The position numbers and the translations under genes are program-made. Shown one piece after another: positions 7,698 to 16,441 of a stretch of DNA of 43,946 bases. Origin of the DNA: JBCBEX01 sp038528235 (GTDB lineage Bacteria; Bacteroidota; Rhodothermia; Rhodothermales; Rubricoccaceae); the NCBI GenBank assembly GCA_038528235.1, contig JBCBEX010000028.1, positions 1-43,946 of the forward strand. The letters run 5' to 3'. A model generated the notes under the pieces. That model did no database searches and was not told where the DNA came from. It worked only from the letters and a program-made list of their open reading frames with translations. Each line of letters opens with the position of its first letter. Within the stretch, counting starts at the first letter, position 1.

Positions 7698-9530
7698 TCA
7701 AGCCCGAGCGGCTTCCAGTTCAGCCCGCAGCGTTTCGAGCTCCTCCCAGCGCCCGTAGGCAGCCTCTAGCTCGCCTGTGAGTTCGTTGAGCCGTTTCTGC
7801 GTCGCCTCGTAGACATCCGGTCCCTGCGTGTAGAAGTCGGGCTGCGCCATCGCCGCGTGGATCTCGCCCTGCTCCACTTCGAGTGTCTCGATCTGGCCCG
7901 GAAGCGCGTCGAGTTCGCGCTGCTCCTTGTATGACAGCTTCGTCTTGCTGCCGCGCGGCTTGCCGTTCGAGGACGAAGTGGGCTGCTTTGGCTTGGAGGC
8001 TTCAGCTTGCCGCTGCTGCTGTCGTTGCTTCTGCCGCTGCCAATCCGCGTAGCCGCCGACGTACTCGTTCACGACGCCGTCGCCTTCGAAAGCAAACGTG
8101 GAGGAGACGACGTTGTCAAGGAACGCGCGGTCGTGGCTGACGAGGAGGACTGTGCCGGGGTATTCGCCGAGGAGGTCTTCGAGCAAGTCGAGCGTCTCCA
8201 GGTCGAGGTCGTTAGTGGGCTCGTCGAGGACGAGGACATTCGAGGGGCGCGCGAAGAGGCGGGCGAGGAGCAGCCGGGCTCGCTCGCCGCCTGACAGCAC
8301 ACCCACGGCCTCGCGGGCGCGCTTCGGGTCAAAGAGGAAGCGCTTGAGGTAGCTCATCACGTGGACGGGCTGTCCGTTGACCTGCACTGTGTCGGTCATG
8401 CCGTCGGTGACAGCTTGCTCGACCGTCATCGTGTCGTCGAGCAAGTCGCGGTGCTGGTCGAAGTAGGCCACTTCGAGGTTGGTGCCGTGCGTGACGATGC
8501 CATGGTCGGGGTCGAGCGTGCCCAGGAGCAGCCGTAGCAGCGTTGTCTTGCCCGCACCGTTGGGGCCGATGAGCCCGACCTTGTCGCCGCGCTGAATCAT
8601 CGTCGAGAAATTGCGGACGACGGGTAGCGTTTCGCCACTGGGGTTGGACCAGGCGTAGGCGATGTCCTTGGCGACGATGACGCGCTTACCGGAGCGGCTC
8701 GCGGTGCTGATTTCGGCCTGCACCTCGCCGACGGTCTCGCGGCGGGCGGCGCGCTCGTCACGCATGGCCTTGAGCGCGCGCACGCGGCCCTCGTTGCGCG
8801 TCCGACGCGCCTTGATCCCGCGCCGGATCCACGCCTCTTCTTCGGCGAGCTTCTTGTCGAACTGCGCCTGCTCGCGCGCCTCGATCTCCAGCAGCTCGTC
8901 GCGACGCTGGAGAAACGTGTCGTAGTTGCCCGGATAGCTCTTGAGCGTACCCCGGTCCAGTTCGACGATGCGCGAGGCGAGTGCTCGAAGAAAGGCGCGA
9001 TCGTGCGTGACGAAGAGCAGCGTGCCGCCCCAGCGCTTCAAGAAACCCTCCAGCCACGTGATCGCGTCGAGATCGAGATGGTTCGTCGGCTCGTCGAGGA
9101 GCAGGAGGTCGGGCTCGGCGACGAGGGCGCGGGCGAGGCGAGCGCGGCGCCTCATGCCGCCGGAGCCATCGTCGTAGCGCGCCTGCGGGTCGAGGTCCAT
9201 CTGCGAGCACAGCGCCTCCACGCGGTGCGCGTTCGCGTGCCGGTCGAAGCCCTCGGGCAGGCCCTCAGCAATTACGTCGAACACCGTCTGCCCTGGTGCC
9301 TCGGGTGCCGCCTGCGTCAGGTAGGCGACCCGCGCGCCGGAGCGCAGCCGCACCTCGCCCTCGTCCGGCGCGACCTGCCCGGCGATCATCCGCAGCAGCG
9401 TGGACTTGCCCGTTCCGTTGCGCCCGACGAGGCACACGCGCTCGCCGTCGTCGAGGACCAGCCCCGTGCTGTCGAGGAGGCGCGGGCCGCCTAGGCTCAG
9501 CGATACGTCGTGGAGCGTAAGGACAGGCAT
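7698..9530 (-). CDS. uup: ABC-F ATPase, Uup type
   Basis: Cytoplasmic ATPase with two ABC domains and no membrane part. ABC-F proteins act on the ribosome or translation, and Uup also affects transposon excision in E. coli. The first Walker A is GRNGTGKST with signature GSGGMRRRA and Walker B LLLLDEPTNHLD. The second is GPNGAGKTT, LSGGERARL and LVLDEPTNDLD. The charged linker between the two domains is present. The C-terminal 100 residues (KLSYKEQRELDALPGQIE onward) match the coiled-coil DNA-binding domain of Uup. 610 aa, ATG 9530. It is divergent from the ADP-ribosylglycohydrolase gene across 114 nt. The symbol rests on the C-terminal domain. Confidence 0.88.
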   Translation of the reverse strand: MPVLTLHDVSLSLGGPRLLDSTGLVLDDGERVCLVGRNGTGKSTLLRMIAGQVAPDEGEVRLRSGARVAYLTQAAPEAPGQTVFDVIAEGLPEGFDRHANAHRVEALCSQMDLDPQARYDDGSGGMRRRARLARALVAEPDLLLLDEPTNHLDLDAITWLEGFLKRWGGTLLFVTHDRAFLRALASRIVELDRGTLKSYPGNYDTFLQRRDELLEIEAREQAQFDKKLAEEEAWIRRGIKARRTRNEGRVRALKAMRDERAARRETVGEVQAEISTASRSGKRVIVAKDIAYAWSNPSGETLPVVRNFSTMIQRGDKVGLIGPNGAGKTTLLRLLLGTLDPDHGIVTHGTNLEVAYFDQHRDLLDDTMTVEQAVTDGMTDTVQVNGQPVHVMSYLKRFLFDPKRAREAVGVLSGGERARLLLARLFARPSNVLVLDEPTNDLDLETLDLLEDLLGEYPGTVLLVSHDRAFLDNVVSSTFAFEGDGVVNEYVGGYADWQRQKQRQQQRQAEASKPKQPTSSSNGKPRGSKTKLSYKEQRELDALPGQIETLEVEQGEIHAAMAQPDFYTQGPDVYEATQKRLNELTGELEAAYGRWEELETLRAELEAARA

Positions 9531-9644
9531 CGGTTCGAGGACGGAGAGGAGTAAAGAATGAAGAGCGGTCCGGGTAGGGGACTTCGAGCCGGGTCAAAAC
9601 GTTGAGCGGCCCGACAGGATCGGCGTTCACCAAAACCTAGCTCC

Positions 9645-10586
9645 ATGCCCTCGACCTCGCCCTCCCCCGACCGCGTGCGCGGCTCTTTGCTGGGCACTGC
9701 CATCGGCGATGCGCTCGGCATGCCCATCGAGCACCTGAGCCACCAGAATGTGCGGCTGTACTACAAGGGCATCAAGGAATTCCGCGCCGACGAGAAGCGC
9801 GGTGAACTCGACGCCGGCCAGTGGACGGGCGACACGCAGCGCATGCTTGCCCTCGCCCGCGTATTGGCAGACTCGGACCCGCGAGGAGGATTTCGTGAGC
9901 GTCTCCGAGGCGCTCTGACCGAACTGCTCCCCCACGCGCGGCGCTGGGAGCCAGGTCTGACGGCGGCGTTGCAGCAGGAAACGACATTCGAGGCCCCGTC
10001 GAATGGGGCAGCGGTAACGATGGCTCCGCTCGGTGCATGGCTGTCTACAGCAGCATCCGTGGGCGAGGACAAAAAATCCGATCTCGTCCCATTGATGAGC
10101 GCGACGCACAGTCATCCCGCGTCCGTGGCAGCCGCCTACGGGCACGCCTTCGCTGTCCGAGCAGCGCTGCTGTCCGAGGCAGACACCTTCGACGTGGATG
10201 CGTTCTGGGAAGCCGTCCAGGCGAAGACGCGCGCCGTAGAGCAACGCTTCGGCGACACTGACACCTCAGTCTCGGACCGACTCGCCGCGCTACGGGACAA
10301 CCTCGACGACTTCCCGCTCGATCTCCAGGACGCGTGCGGTGGGACGGGGGCGCACGCCAGCGAGTCGTGGCCGTTCGCGCTCGCCATGTTTGCGCGCAAC
10401 CCGCACCTACCCGAGACCACGCTCCTATCTGCGATCAACGTCGGCGGCGACGCAAACTCGGTGGGCGCGATGTGTGGGGCGCTACTCGGTGCGTTCAATG
10501 GGGCCGACGCGTTCCCGCAAGCTTGGCACGACGGCCTCGAAGCCCGCGACGAGATCCTCGCGGCGGCCGATGCACTGATGCGTTAA
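9645..10586 (+). CDS. ADP-ribosylglycohydrolase (ARH/DraG)-family protein with altered metal motifs
   Basis: The family removes ADP-ribose from proteins or small molecules using two Mg ions. The N-terminal GSLLGTAIGDALGMPIEH is typical. The metal motifs are changed. The usual T-D-D-T is Thr61-Gly62-Asp63-Thr64, and the usual D-x-D-T/S near the C-terminus is Asp269-Ala270-Asn271-Ser272 in NVGGDANSVGAMCGALLGA. Two acidic ligands are thus replaced, so activity may be weakened, changed or lost. 313 aa from ATG 9645. TAGCTC at 9638-9643 ends one base before the ATG, which would make the message leaderless. It converges on murB with only 14 nt between the stops. Confidence 0.82.
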   Translation: MPSTSPSPDRVRGSLLGTAIGDALGMPIEHLSHQNVRLYYKGIKEFRADEKRGELDAGQWTGDTQRMLALARVLADSDPRGGFRERLRGALTELLPHARRWEPGLTAALQQETTFEAPSNGAAVTMAPLGAWLSTAASVGEDKKSDLVPLMSATHSHPASVAAAYGHAFAVRAALLSEADTFDVDAFWEAVQAKTRAVEQRFGDTDTSVSDRLAALRDNLDDFPLDLQDACGGTGAHASESWPFALAMFARNPHLPETTLLSAINVGGDANSVGAMCGALLGAFNGADAFPQAWHDGLEARDEILAAADALMR

Positions 10587-10600
10587 CGACCTGATGTGTT

Positions 10601-11686
10601 CTATCGCCCGACGCTCTCGGCGTGGGCGTCGGTATGACCGCCAGGGGGGAGGCCCCCTACGAAGCCGTCGGAGTCGGCCCAGTTCTTCGGGTACATATCG
10701 GGGAGATCGCCGAAGTCGCCGACGAATTTGATTTCGGGCTGGATGCGGTAGCCCTGCTCGCGCTCGACGACCGTCTGCACGTGCGTGATGAGATGCCGCA
10801 CGTCGCGCGCGGTGGCGCCTCCGCGATCGATGGTGCCGCCCTCAGTGATGCCTTGATTGATGAAGATGTTCGCGTGCCGGTGCGTCACCATCGCGCCCCC
10901 GATGCGGCATCCCTTGAGCCCGCACCAGTCGATGAGCCGCCCCGCGCCGACGCCCTCGATCTTCTGAAAGATGCTGCCCGCGCTCGGCTCCGTATCGAGC
11001 GGCGGGTGCCGTTTCTGCCGCCAGTCGAGGTTAGCTACCATGATCTCGCGCATCGTGGCCTCGTCGTGGGGCGCGAGTTGAAACGTAGCGGAGAGCACGA
11101 GGTCGTCGCGGTGGTGGAGGATCGAGTCGTCGTAGCCATACTCGAAATAGTCCACACCGACAGTCGTGCGCTCGCCCTCCTCCGTGAGCAGGTCGGCTTC
11201 GAGCAGCACCTCCTCGATGAACATCGTCCGCGAGCGGTCGGGGGAGAGGAAGTGTAGATTTTGCCACAGCGCGCCGCCCACCGTCGACGGGATCCCGACG
11301 TAGTGCTCAAGGCCGGACAGTCCAGCGCTCACGGCCGTCTCAATGAGATTCGGGTAGACGATGGCGCCGCTTTCTGCTGTGAGACGGTGCTGCGCTTCGT
11401 TCAGGGAGACGTGCGCAGCCGCGTTTCGGATGACAAGGCCGCGAAAGCCGAGGTCGCCCACGAGGATGTTGGCGCCGAGGCCGAGGAGGAAATACGGGAC
11501 GGCGGACGCCCGGGCCAGCGTGATCGCGTCGGCGAGTTCGTCGGCGGTGCGTGCTTCGAGGAAGAGGTCGGCCGGGCCACCGATCTTGAAGGTGGTAAGC
11601 GGTGCGAGCCGGACGTTCTGCTGAACGCGGTCCGGGCCTAAGCGGTCTACGAGGGCGGTGCGAAGGGCGGCGGTGGGGGCGGGCAT
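10601..11686 (-). CDS. murB: UDP-N-acetylmuramate dehydrogenase (UDP-N-acetylenolpyruvoylglucosamine reductase)
   Basis: FAD/NADPH enzyme that reduces UDP-GlcNAc-enolpyruvate to UDP-MurNAc in peptidoglycan synthesis. Motifs seen: TTFKIGGPADLF, FAD-binding LGLGANILVGD, GIPSTVGGALWQN, the catalytic serine region PSAGSIFQK, and the C-terminal glutamate in IQPEIKFVGDF. The length of 361 aa is near normal. ATG 11686 is chosen; the frame stays open for nearly 600 nt upstream, but that part runs antisense into the SPFH gene and has no family similarity. The C-terminal 30 residues (after VGDF) are an extra Gly/Pro-rich tail. A box TAGACTTG lies upstream on the minus strand. The gene stands apart from other mur genes. 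Confidence 0.93.
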   Translation of the reverse strand: MPAPTAALRTALVDRLGPDRVQQNVRLAPLTTFKIGGPADLFLEARTADELADAITLARASAVPYFLLGLGANILVGDLGFRGLVIRNAAAHVSLNEAQHRLTAESGAIVYPNLIETAVSAGLSGLEHYVGIPSTVGGALWQNLHFLSPDRSRTMFIEEVLLEADLLTEEGERTTVGVDYFEYGYDDSILHHRDDLVLSATFQLAPHDEATMREIMVANLDWRQKRHPPLDTEPSAGSIFQKIEGVGAGRLIDWCGLKGCRIGGAMVTHRHANIFINQGITEGGTIDRGGATARDVRHLITHVQTVVEREQGYRIQPEIKFVGDFGDLPDMYPKNWADSDGFVGGLPPGGHTDAHAESVGR

Positions 11687-11870
11687 GAAGAGCACGGAGA
11701 GCGGTGGGACGACGACAAGTCTACGTGCCGGAGTCGCAGTGAGGGCAGGCCGGGCCGTGAGATCGTCGTGAGAACGTTGCGCCTGACTTTCCGGGTAGGA
11801 TGCGGAGCCGCGCGGCGACTCGCGGGTACCGGTTTGCGAACACAGTTTCGACAGGATCGGCGCGGCATCG

Positions 11871-11879
11871 TAGCTTGCG
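11871..11879 (+). promoter_or_regulatory. Promoter of the SPFH gene
   Basis: TAGCTTGCG lies 41 nt before the ATG at 11921. A -35-like TTCGACA (11847-11853) is 17 nt upstream of it. It shares the region with the divergent murB. Confidence 0.5.
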
Positions 11880-11920
11880 CGTCCTCTCAGGTCTTGCCTT
11901 TCCACCCGACTGCTTCCGTC

Positions 11921-12754
11921 ATGGCCAACCCGTATCCCAACCTCACGCGTACCGCCGGCCGCTACGGCGTCTTCGCCCTGTTTGCCTTTGTGCTGATGCT
12001 CATCCTCGCCACGTGCATGACCGCCTCTGTGGGCTCGGGCGAGCAGGGCGTCAAGGTGAGCCTGCTGTCTGGTACCAACCTCGATCGCAGCTATGGGGAG
12101 GGCTTCCACCTCTTCTGGCCGTGGGAAAGCATGACGATCTACGACGTCACGTTCAAGAACCGCGACGAGCAGGTCGAGGTGCTCTCCTCGAACGGTCTGG
12201 AGATCGTCATGGACGTCTCGGTGCGCTATCGTCCCGACTTGTCCCAACTGCCCCAACTCCACGTGACGTTTGGGCAGGACTACTACGAGGACATCATCCA
12301 GCCCGAAATCCGCTCGGAGTCACGCGCAGCCGTGGGGCGCTTCACGCCAGAGGAGCTCTACTCGACGCGTCGTGACGAACTTCAGGAGCAGATCACGAGC
12401 CGCCTCTCTGCCACTGCGGACTCGGCCAACATCAACATCGACGCGGTGCTGATCCGCGACGTGGAACTGCCGCAGCAGATCCGCACGGCCATCGAGAACA
12501 AGCTCGAAGAAGAGCAGCGCGTGGAGCAGACGCGGCTCTCGATCCAGGTCGCCGAGCAGGAGGCCAACCGCAAGCGCGTCGAGGCGCAGGGCCAGGCCGA
12601 CTACCAGCGCATCATCACGGAGTCGCTCTCGGACCGCTTCCTCCAGTTTGAGGGCATCCAGGCGACCCGCCAGCTTGCCGAGTCGCCCAACTCGAAAGTC
12701 GTGGTGGTCGGCGGCGGCGACAGCGGCCTGCCTATCATCCTCGGCGACAACTAG
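11921..12754 (+). CDS. SPFH/prohibitin-family membrane protein
   Basis: Prohibitin-like protein with an N-terminal membrane anchor (about residues 17-35, FALFAFVLMLILATCM). The SPFH domain follows (about 40-200; GEQGVKVSLL, EGFHLFWPWES). A charged helical region (about 190-240, EEEQRVEQTRLSIQVAEQEA) is typical of the coiled coil that drives ring assembly. Such proteins form large membrane rings that modulate proteases such as FtsH or organise membranes; the partner here is not visible. 277 aa from ATG 11921. A 4-nt gap to the following MGMT-like gene suggests co-transcription. Confidence 0.9.
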   Translation: MANPYPNLTRTAGRYGVFALFAFVLMLILATCMTASVGSGEQGVKVSLLSGTNLDRSYGEGFHLFWPWESMTIYDVTFKNRDEQVEVLSSNGLEIVMDVSVRYRPDLSQLPQLHVTFGQDYYEDIIQPEIRSESRAAVGRFTPEELYSTRRDELQEQITSRLSATADSANINIDAVLIRDVELPQQIRTAIENKLEEEQRVEQTRLSIQVAEQEANRKRVEAQGQADYQRIITESLSDRFLQFEGIQATRQLAESPNSKVVVVGGGDSGLPIILGDN

Positions 12755-12758
12755 GGTC

Positions 12759-13118
12759 GTGGCCGAAAGCGCTCCGTCTGATTTCTTCCGCCGGGTCTGG
12801 GCCGTTGTGGCCCAGGTCCCGCGCGGTCGTGTGACGACCTACGGGCACATCGCGCGTCACATCGGCACGGGGCAGTCAGGCATGGCCGTTGGGTGGGCGC
12901 TCAAAGCTGTCGCCTCCTCCGACGACCCGCTCGCGGTGCCGTGCCACCGCGTCGTGAACCGCAACGGGGTCCTCGTCGGGCGACGGCACTTCCCTACGCC
13001 CGACTTCATGGCCGAGCGGCTGCACGCGGAGGGCGTCGCCTTCGTGGACGACGACCAGGTTGACCTGACTGCGCACCTCTGGGACCCCGCCACGGAGACG
13101 ACGGTCAACGACTCCTAG
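12759..13118 (+). CDS. MGMT-family (alkyltransferase-like) protein with an active-site cysteine
   Basis: 119 aa, covering only the C-terminal DNA-binding/active-site domain of O6-methylguanine methyltransferases. The motif VPCHRVVNRNG contains Cys62 at the acceptor position. Short alkyltransferase-like (ATL) proteins usually have Trp or another residue there, so this one may still accept alkyl groups. The end (RRHFPTPDFMAERLHAEGV, then HLWDP) is typical of the short Bacteroidota form. It begins with GTG 4 nt after the SPFH stop, which suggests translational coupling. Its stop shares a CTAG palindrome with the convergent aroA stop. Confidence 0.85.
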   Translation: MAESAPSDFFRRVWAVVAQVPRGRVTTYGHIARHIGTGQSGMAVGWALKAVASSDDPLAVPCHRVVNRNGVLVGRRHFPTPDFMAERLHAEGVAFVDDDQVDLTAHLWDPATETTVNDS

Positions 13119-14431
13119 CTGAGCGCGCTGCTCACGATCTGCCCACCGGCTATGGCGTCGAGTTCGTCCCAGAACGTGGGGAACGAGATGCGGGCGGCGT
13201 CGGCGTCCTGGATGGTCGTCGGCGCGTCGGTAGCGAGTGCGGCTACCCCAGCGGCCATCGCGATGCGGTGGTCGTGGAAGCTCTCGATGGTCTGCCCGCC
13301 ACGCAGGAGCGTGAGACCGCGGCCGTAGATCGTCATGCCGTCTTCGCGTTCAACGACCTCGACCCCGAAGGCGCGCAACATCGCGGTGGTCGCCACGATG
13401 CGATCGGTCTCCTTGACGCGCAACTCGCCCGCGTCGCGAATGGTGGTCGGGCCGTCAGCGAGTGCGGCAGCCACAGCGATGATCGGGATTTCGTCGATCA
13501 GGTTAGCGATGATCGCGCCGCCGAGTTCGATCCCAACGAGGCCACTCGACGGCGCGTAAACGCGGAGGTCGGCGAGCGGCTCGCGGTTGTGCTCGCGTTC
13601 GTTCGTAATGCGGATGTCTGCGCCCATCGCGCGGAGCACGTCGATGACCGCCGATCGGGTGGGGTTGAGGCCCACGCTCGCCATCTCCAGCGTCGCGTTC
13701 TCCAGGATCGACGCTGCCACGAGGAAAAACGCCGACGCTGAAACGTCGCGCGGGACAACCCAAAGACCCGGCTGCACCGGTTGGCCGCCTTCGACGGAGA
13801 TGTGCCGCACGCCGCCGAGGTCGAGCGTCTCGAGGCCCAGCAGCCGCTCCGTGTGGTCCCGTGTCGGGATAGGCTCGACGACGGTCGTGGTACCGTCGGC
13901 GAGGTGGCCGGCGAGGAGCACGCACGACTTCACCTGCGCCGAAGCCATGGGTAGTGCGTAGGTCGTCCCGATGAGCCGCCGGGGGCGGATGGTCAGCGGC
14001 GCATGACCGTCGGTCATGATGATCTCCGCGCCCATCTCCCGGAGCGGAGTGGCGATGCGCGCCATGGGTCTCGCAGAGAGCGAGGCATCGCCGATGAGGG
14101 TGCTCTCGAAGCGCTGCCCGGCGAGCAGCCCCGCGATGAGCCGCATCGTGGTGCCCGAGTTGCCGCAGTCGAGCGGGCCCGTCGCCGCGCGCCAGCCACG
14201 GAGGCCTCGGCTCTTGACCTTGATGCTGTCGTCCTCTTCTGTGACTTCGACGCCGAGTGCGCGCAAGCAGCCGAGCGTACTGTGCGGGTCGGCAGCATCG
14301 GAGAACCCGACGATCTCGCTTTCGCCCTCCGCCATCGCTGCGAAGAGCGCCGCCCGGTGCGATATCGACTTGTCGGCGGGCAGCGTGACCGACCCCGCGA
14401 TGGCGGGGACCGGCTCAACGGAGATGGTCAT
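13115..14431 (-). CDS. aroA: 3-phosphoshikimate 1-carboxyvinyltransferase (EPSP synthase)
   Basis: Joins shikimate-3-phosphate and PEP in the shikimate pathway to chorismate. Motifs: LPADKSISHRAALFAA (substrate lysine), CGNSGTTMRLIAG, DASLSARPMARIATPL, SAQVKSCVLLAG and the PEP-site LRVKETDRI. The GNSGTT and RPM pattern resembles Bacillus-type AroA. 438 aa, ATG 14431. It lies 54 nt downstream of the adenosine deaminase gene on the same strand with no clear promoter in the gap, so the two may be co-transcribed. Convergent with the MGMT-like gene, overlapping 4 nt. Confidence 0.95.
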   Translation of the reverse strand: MTISVEPVPAIAGSVTLPADKSISHRAALFAAMAEGESEIVGFSDAADPHSTLGCLRALGVEVTEEDDSIKVKSRGLRGWRAATGPLDCGNSGTTMRLIAGLLAGQRFESTLIGDASLSARPMARIATPLREMGAEIIMTDGHAPLTIRPRRLIGTTYALPMASAQVKSCVLLAGHLADGTTTVVEPIPTRDHTERLLGLETLDLGGVRHISVEGGQPVQPGLWVVPRDVSASAFFLVAASILENATLEMASVGLNPTRSAVIDVLRAMGADIRITNEREHNREPLADLRVYAPSSGLVGIELGGAIIANLIDEIPIIAVAAALADGPTTIRDAGELRVKETDRIVATTAMLRAFGVEVVEREDGMTIYGRGLTLLRGGQTIESFHDHRIAMAAGVAALATDAPTTIQDADAARISFPTFWDELDAIAGGQIVSSALS

Positions 14432-14485
14432 GTTGGATGGTCGATTCGAGATCTAGGATGTCTGAGTACAATCAATAATCGCGCA

Positions 14486-15535
14486 TCAGAAATCCCCGAT
14501 CGCCAATCCCAAGAGCTCGGCTTCGGCCTCTTCGACGAGCGCTTGCTTTTCCTCATAGTGGAGGAAGGCGTGGCGGAAGCCGTTGAGCGTGACCTCGCGT
14601 AACTCCTCGACGGTCAGGCCGCAGCGCGTGTGGAGGAGCCACAACTCGTCCGTCATGGTCGTGCGGCTGAAGAGGCGGTTGTCGGTGTTGGCTGTGACCG
14701 GGACGCCTGCGCGGACGTACTCAGAGACGGGGTGCTCCTCGTAGCTCGGGACCACTTTCGTCTGCACGTTCGACGTGGGGCAGACTTCGAGCGGAATCTG
14801 CCGGTCCACGAAGAACCGCATCAGGTCCGGGTCCTCGCGCAGCGTGACGCCATGCCCGATGCGGTGCGCGCCACATTTGAAAAGCGCCTGACGGATCGAG
14901 ACGGGGCCGAACGACTCGCCTGCGTGCACGGTGATGTTCAGGAGTTGCTTGCGCGCGAGGTGGAACGCCGCGCCATGCATGTCTGCCGGGTTGCCGCGCT
15001 CGCCGCCGGCGAGGTCGAAGCCGAGCACGCCGCGCCCTTTGTAGCGCACGGCAAGCTCCGCCTGCTGGAGCGACGCGCTCTCGAAGCGGTCGCGCAGGCC
15101 GCACACGATCACGCCGGTCTTGATGCCGAAGTCGGCCTCGGCATCGCTCAGGCCTGTGAGGACGGCGTCGTTGACGGCGTCGAGGGTGAGGCCTTCTTCC
15201 GTATGCAGGATCGGGCCGTAGCGCACTTCGAGGTAGCGCACGTTCTCGGCCGCGGCGTCCTCAGCCAACTCGTAGGCGATGCGCCGGAGCGCGTCGCGCG
15301 TCTGCATAAGCGGGATCGAGTAACCGAACCAGGCGAGGTACTCTTCCAGCGTCGCCGAGGCGTCCACCTTCAGCAGTTCGCGTTCGAGGTCGGCTTCAGT
15401 GGAGGCGGGGAGGAGGTCCATCTTGCCAAATTCCTCGGCCAGTTCCAGCATCGTGGAGAGGCGGAGCGAGCCGTCGAGGTGGCAGTGGAGTTCGGCCTTG
15501 GGCCAGGCGCGGAGATCGTCTTTGGTCAGCGTCAC
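14486..15535 (-). CDS. add: Adenosine deaminase
   Basis: Zn-dependent deaminase converting adenosine (or a related purine) to inosine. The metal ligands are His17 and His19 in ELHCHLDGS, His204 in VHAGES and Asp285 in ANTDN; the catalytic Glu207 follows in HAGE. SNVQTK and GHGVTL are also family motifs. 349 aa. The start is a GTG at 15535, the only start that keeps the conserved N-terminal KDDLRAWPKAELHCHLDG and clears the upstream promoter box. Related families such as adenine deaminase share these motifs, so substrate choice is not proven. Confidence 0.92.
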   Translation of the reverse strand: MTLTKDDLRAWPKAELHCHLDGSLRLSTMLELAEEFGKMDLLPASTEADLERELLKVDASATLEEYLAWFGYSIPLMQTRDALRRIAYELAEDAAAENVRYLEVRYGPILHTEEGLTLDAVNDAVLTGLSDAEADFGIKTGVIVCGLRDRFESASLQQAELAVRYKGRGVLGFDLAGGERGNPADMHGAAFHLARKQLLNITVHAGESFGPVSIRQALFKCGAHRIGHGVTLREDPDLMRFFVDRQIPLEVCPTSNVQTKVVPSYEEHPVSEYVRAGVPVTANTDNRLFSRTTMTDELWLLHTRCGLTVEELREVTLNGFRHAFLHYEEKQALVEEAEAELLGLAIGDF

Positions 15536-15555
15536 AGATGCAGTAGGTTGATTTC

Positions 15556-15564
15556 CGCAAGCTA
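15556..15564 (-). promoter_or_regulatory. -7-like box of add
   Basis: On the minus strand this reads TAGCTTGCG, 20 nt before the GTG start at 15535. It is the third exact copy of this nonamer before a start codon in the window. Confidence 0.5.
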
Positions 15565-15616
15565 CGCCGATCTGGAAGCGCGCGCCACGGCACCCCTGCT
15601 ATGCTTGTGTGACGAG

Positions 15617-16183
15617 TCAGTCGTCCGACTCCCGTAGCTCCCGGAAGAGCCACGCCTTTGCCACGCGCCAGTCGCGCTTGACCGTTGCCTCGGAAATGCT
15701 AAGCGCCGCGGCGGTCTCCTCAACCGAGAGGCCGCCGAAGAAGCGGCATTCCACGACGCGGCTCTGGCGCGGGCTGAGCTGTTCCAGCCGCGAGAGCGCC
15801 TCGTCGAGGGCGAGCAGCTGTTCGTCCTGCATCGCGCCTTCCACGAGGTGCTCGTTGAGCGTGACGCGCGCTACATCGCCGCCGCGTTTCTGGGCGTTGC
15901 GCTTGCGGGCGTGCGAGATCAGCAGCCGCCGCATGGCCTGCGAGGCGACCGCGTAGAAGTGCGCGCGGTTTTGCCACTGTGCGTTCTCCTGCCGGACGAG
16001 CTTGATGTACGCCTCGTGGACGAGCGCTGTCGTCGAGAGCGTGTGGTTGCTGCGCTCCTGCCGGAGGTGGTAGCGCGCGAGGCGGCGTAGTTCGTCGTAG
16101 ACCTGCGCGAACAGGTCGTCGAACGCGTCGCGGTTGCCGCCGGAGTACGCGTGAAGGAGTTGCGTGACGTCGAGGTCCGCCAT
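15617..16183 (-). CDS. ECF-type RNA polymerase sigma factor (TIGR02999-like)
   Basis: 188 aa. Region 2 is present (DAFDDLFAQVYDELRRLARY, then HEAYIKLVRQ). Region 4 carries the helix-turn-helix LSVEETAAALSISEATVKRDW. The long region 2-4 linker with STTALVHEAYIKL and the end VKRDWRVAKAWLFREL match the sigma-70 subfamily often found beside Ser/Thr kinases in Rhodothermota and Planctomycetes. No kinase or anti-sigma gene is adjacent here. The start ATG 16183 is preferred to upstream in-frame starts because it gives the family N-terminus DVTQLLHAYSGGN and follows a TATCCTGCG box. Confidence 0.9.
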   Translation of the reverse strand: MADLDVTQLLHAYSGGNRDAFDDLFAQVYDELRRLARYHLRQERSNHTLSTTALVHEAYIKLVRQENAQWQNRAHFYAVASQAMRRLLISHARKRNAQKRGGDVARVTLNEHLVEGAMQDEQLLALDEALSRLEQLSPRQSRVVECRFFGGLSVEETAAALSISEATVKRDWRVAKAWLFRELRESDD

Positions 16184-16208
16184 CGCAGTGGGGGTGGTTG
16201 GTGGTTCG

Positions 16209-16217
16209 CGCAGGATA
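16209..16217 (-). promoter_or_regulatory. -7-like box of the ECF sigma gene
   Basis: On the minus strand this reads TATCCTGCG, 25 nt before the sigma-factor ATG. It differs by one base from the TATCTTGCG before the aldehyde dehydrogenase gene. The remaining bases up to 16441 show no other feature. Confidence 0.35.
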
Positions 16218-16441
16218 CGACAAGCGAATTCCCGGTACCAACCGCCACGCCTCGATTTGCGACGCGGGCGCAGCGGTAGTCCTTCTCCATTGTGGTTCTG
16301 AACTTGATTCCGGGCGTGATTCTGCGAGTTCAACATTGCAGCGATAAGCCGAACCATAGCCATCGTCAGAGATTGGCTACCCCGGCCTTCGGCGCTTCGT
16401 CAAGCATGGGATGACAAGTCTGCAGGACCGGAAGCAACGGG

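Noticed and set aside
7456..7758. Short ORFs across the 7481 hairpin on both strands
   Set aside because: They read through the palindrome and antisense into uup, with no family signature.
9612..11862. A shared 14-mer CGACAGGATCGGCG upstream of two genes (9612-9625 and 11849-11862)
   Set aside because: In a GC-rich 44-kb window a few 14-nt matches are expected by chance, and its distance to the promoter boxes differs.
11687..12262. Upstream extension of the murB frame
   Set aside because: It lies antisense to the SPFH gene and lacks MurB similarity; the ATG at 11686 gives the normal N-terminus.
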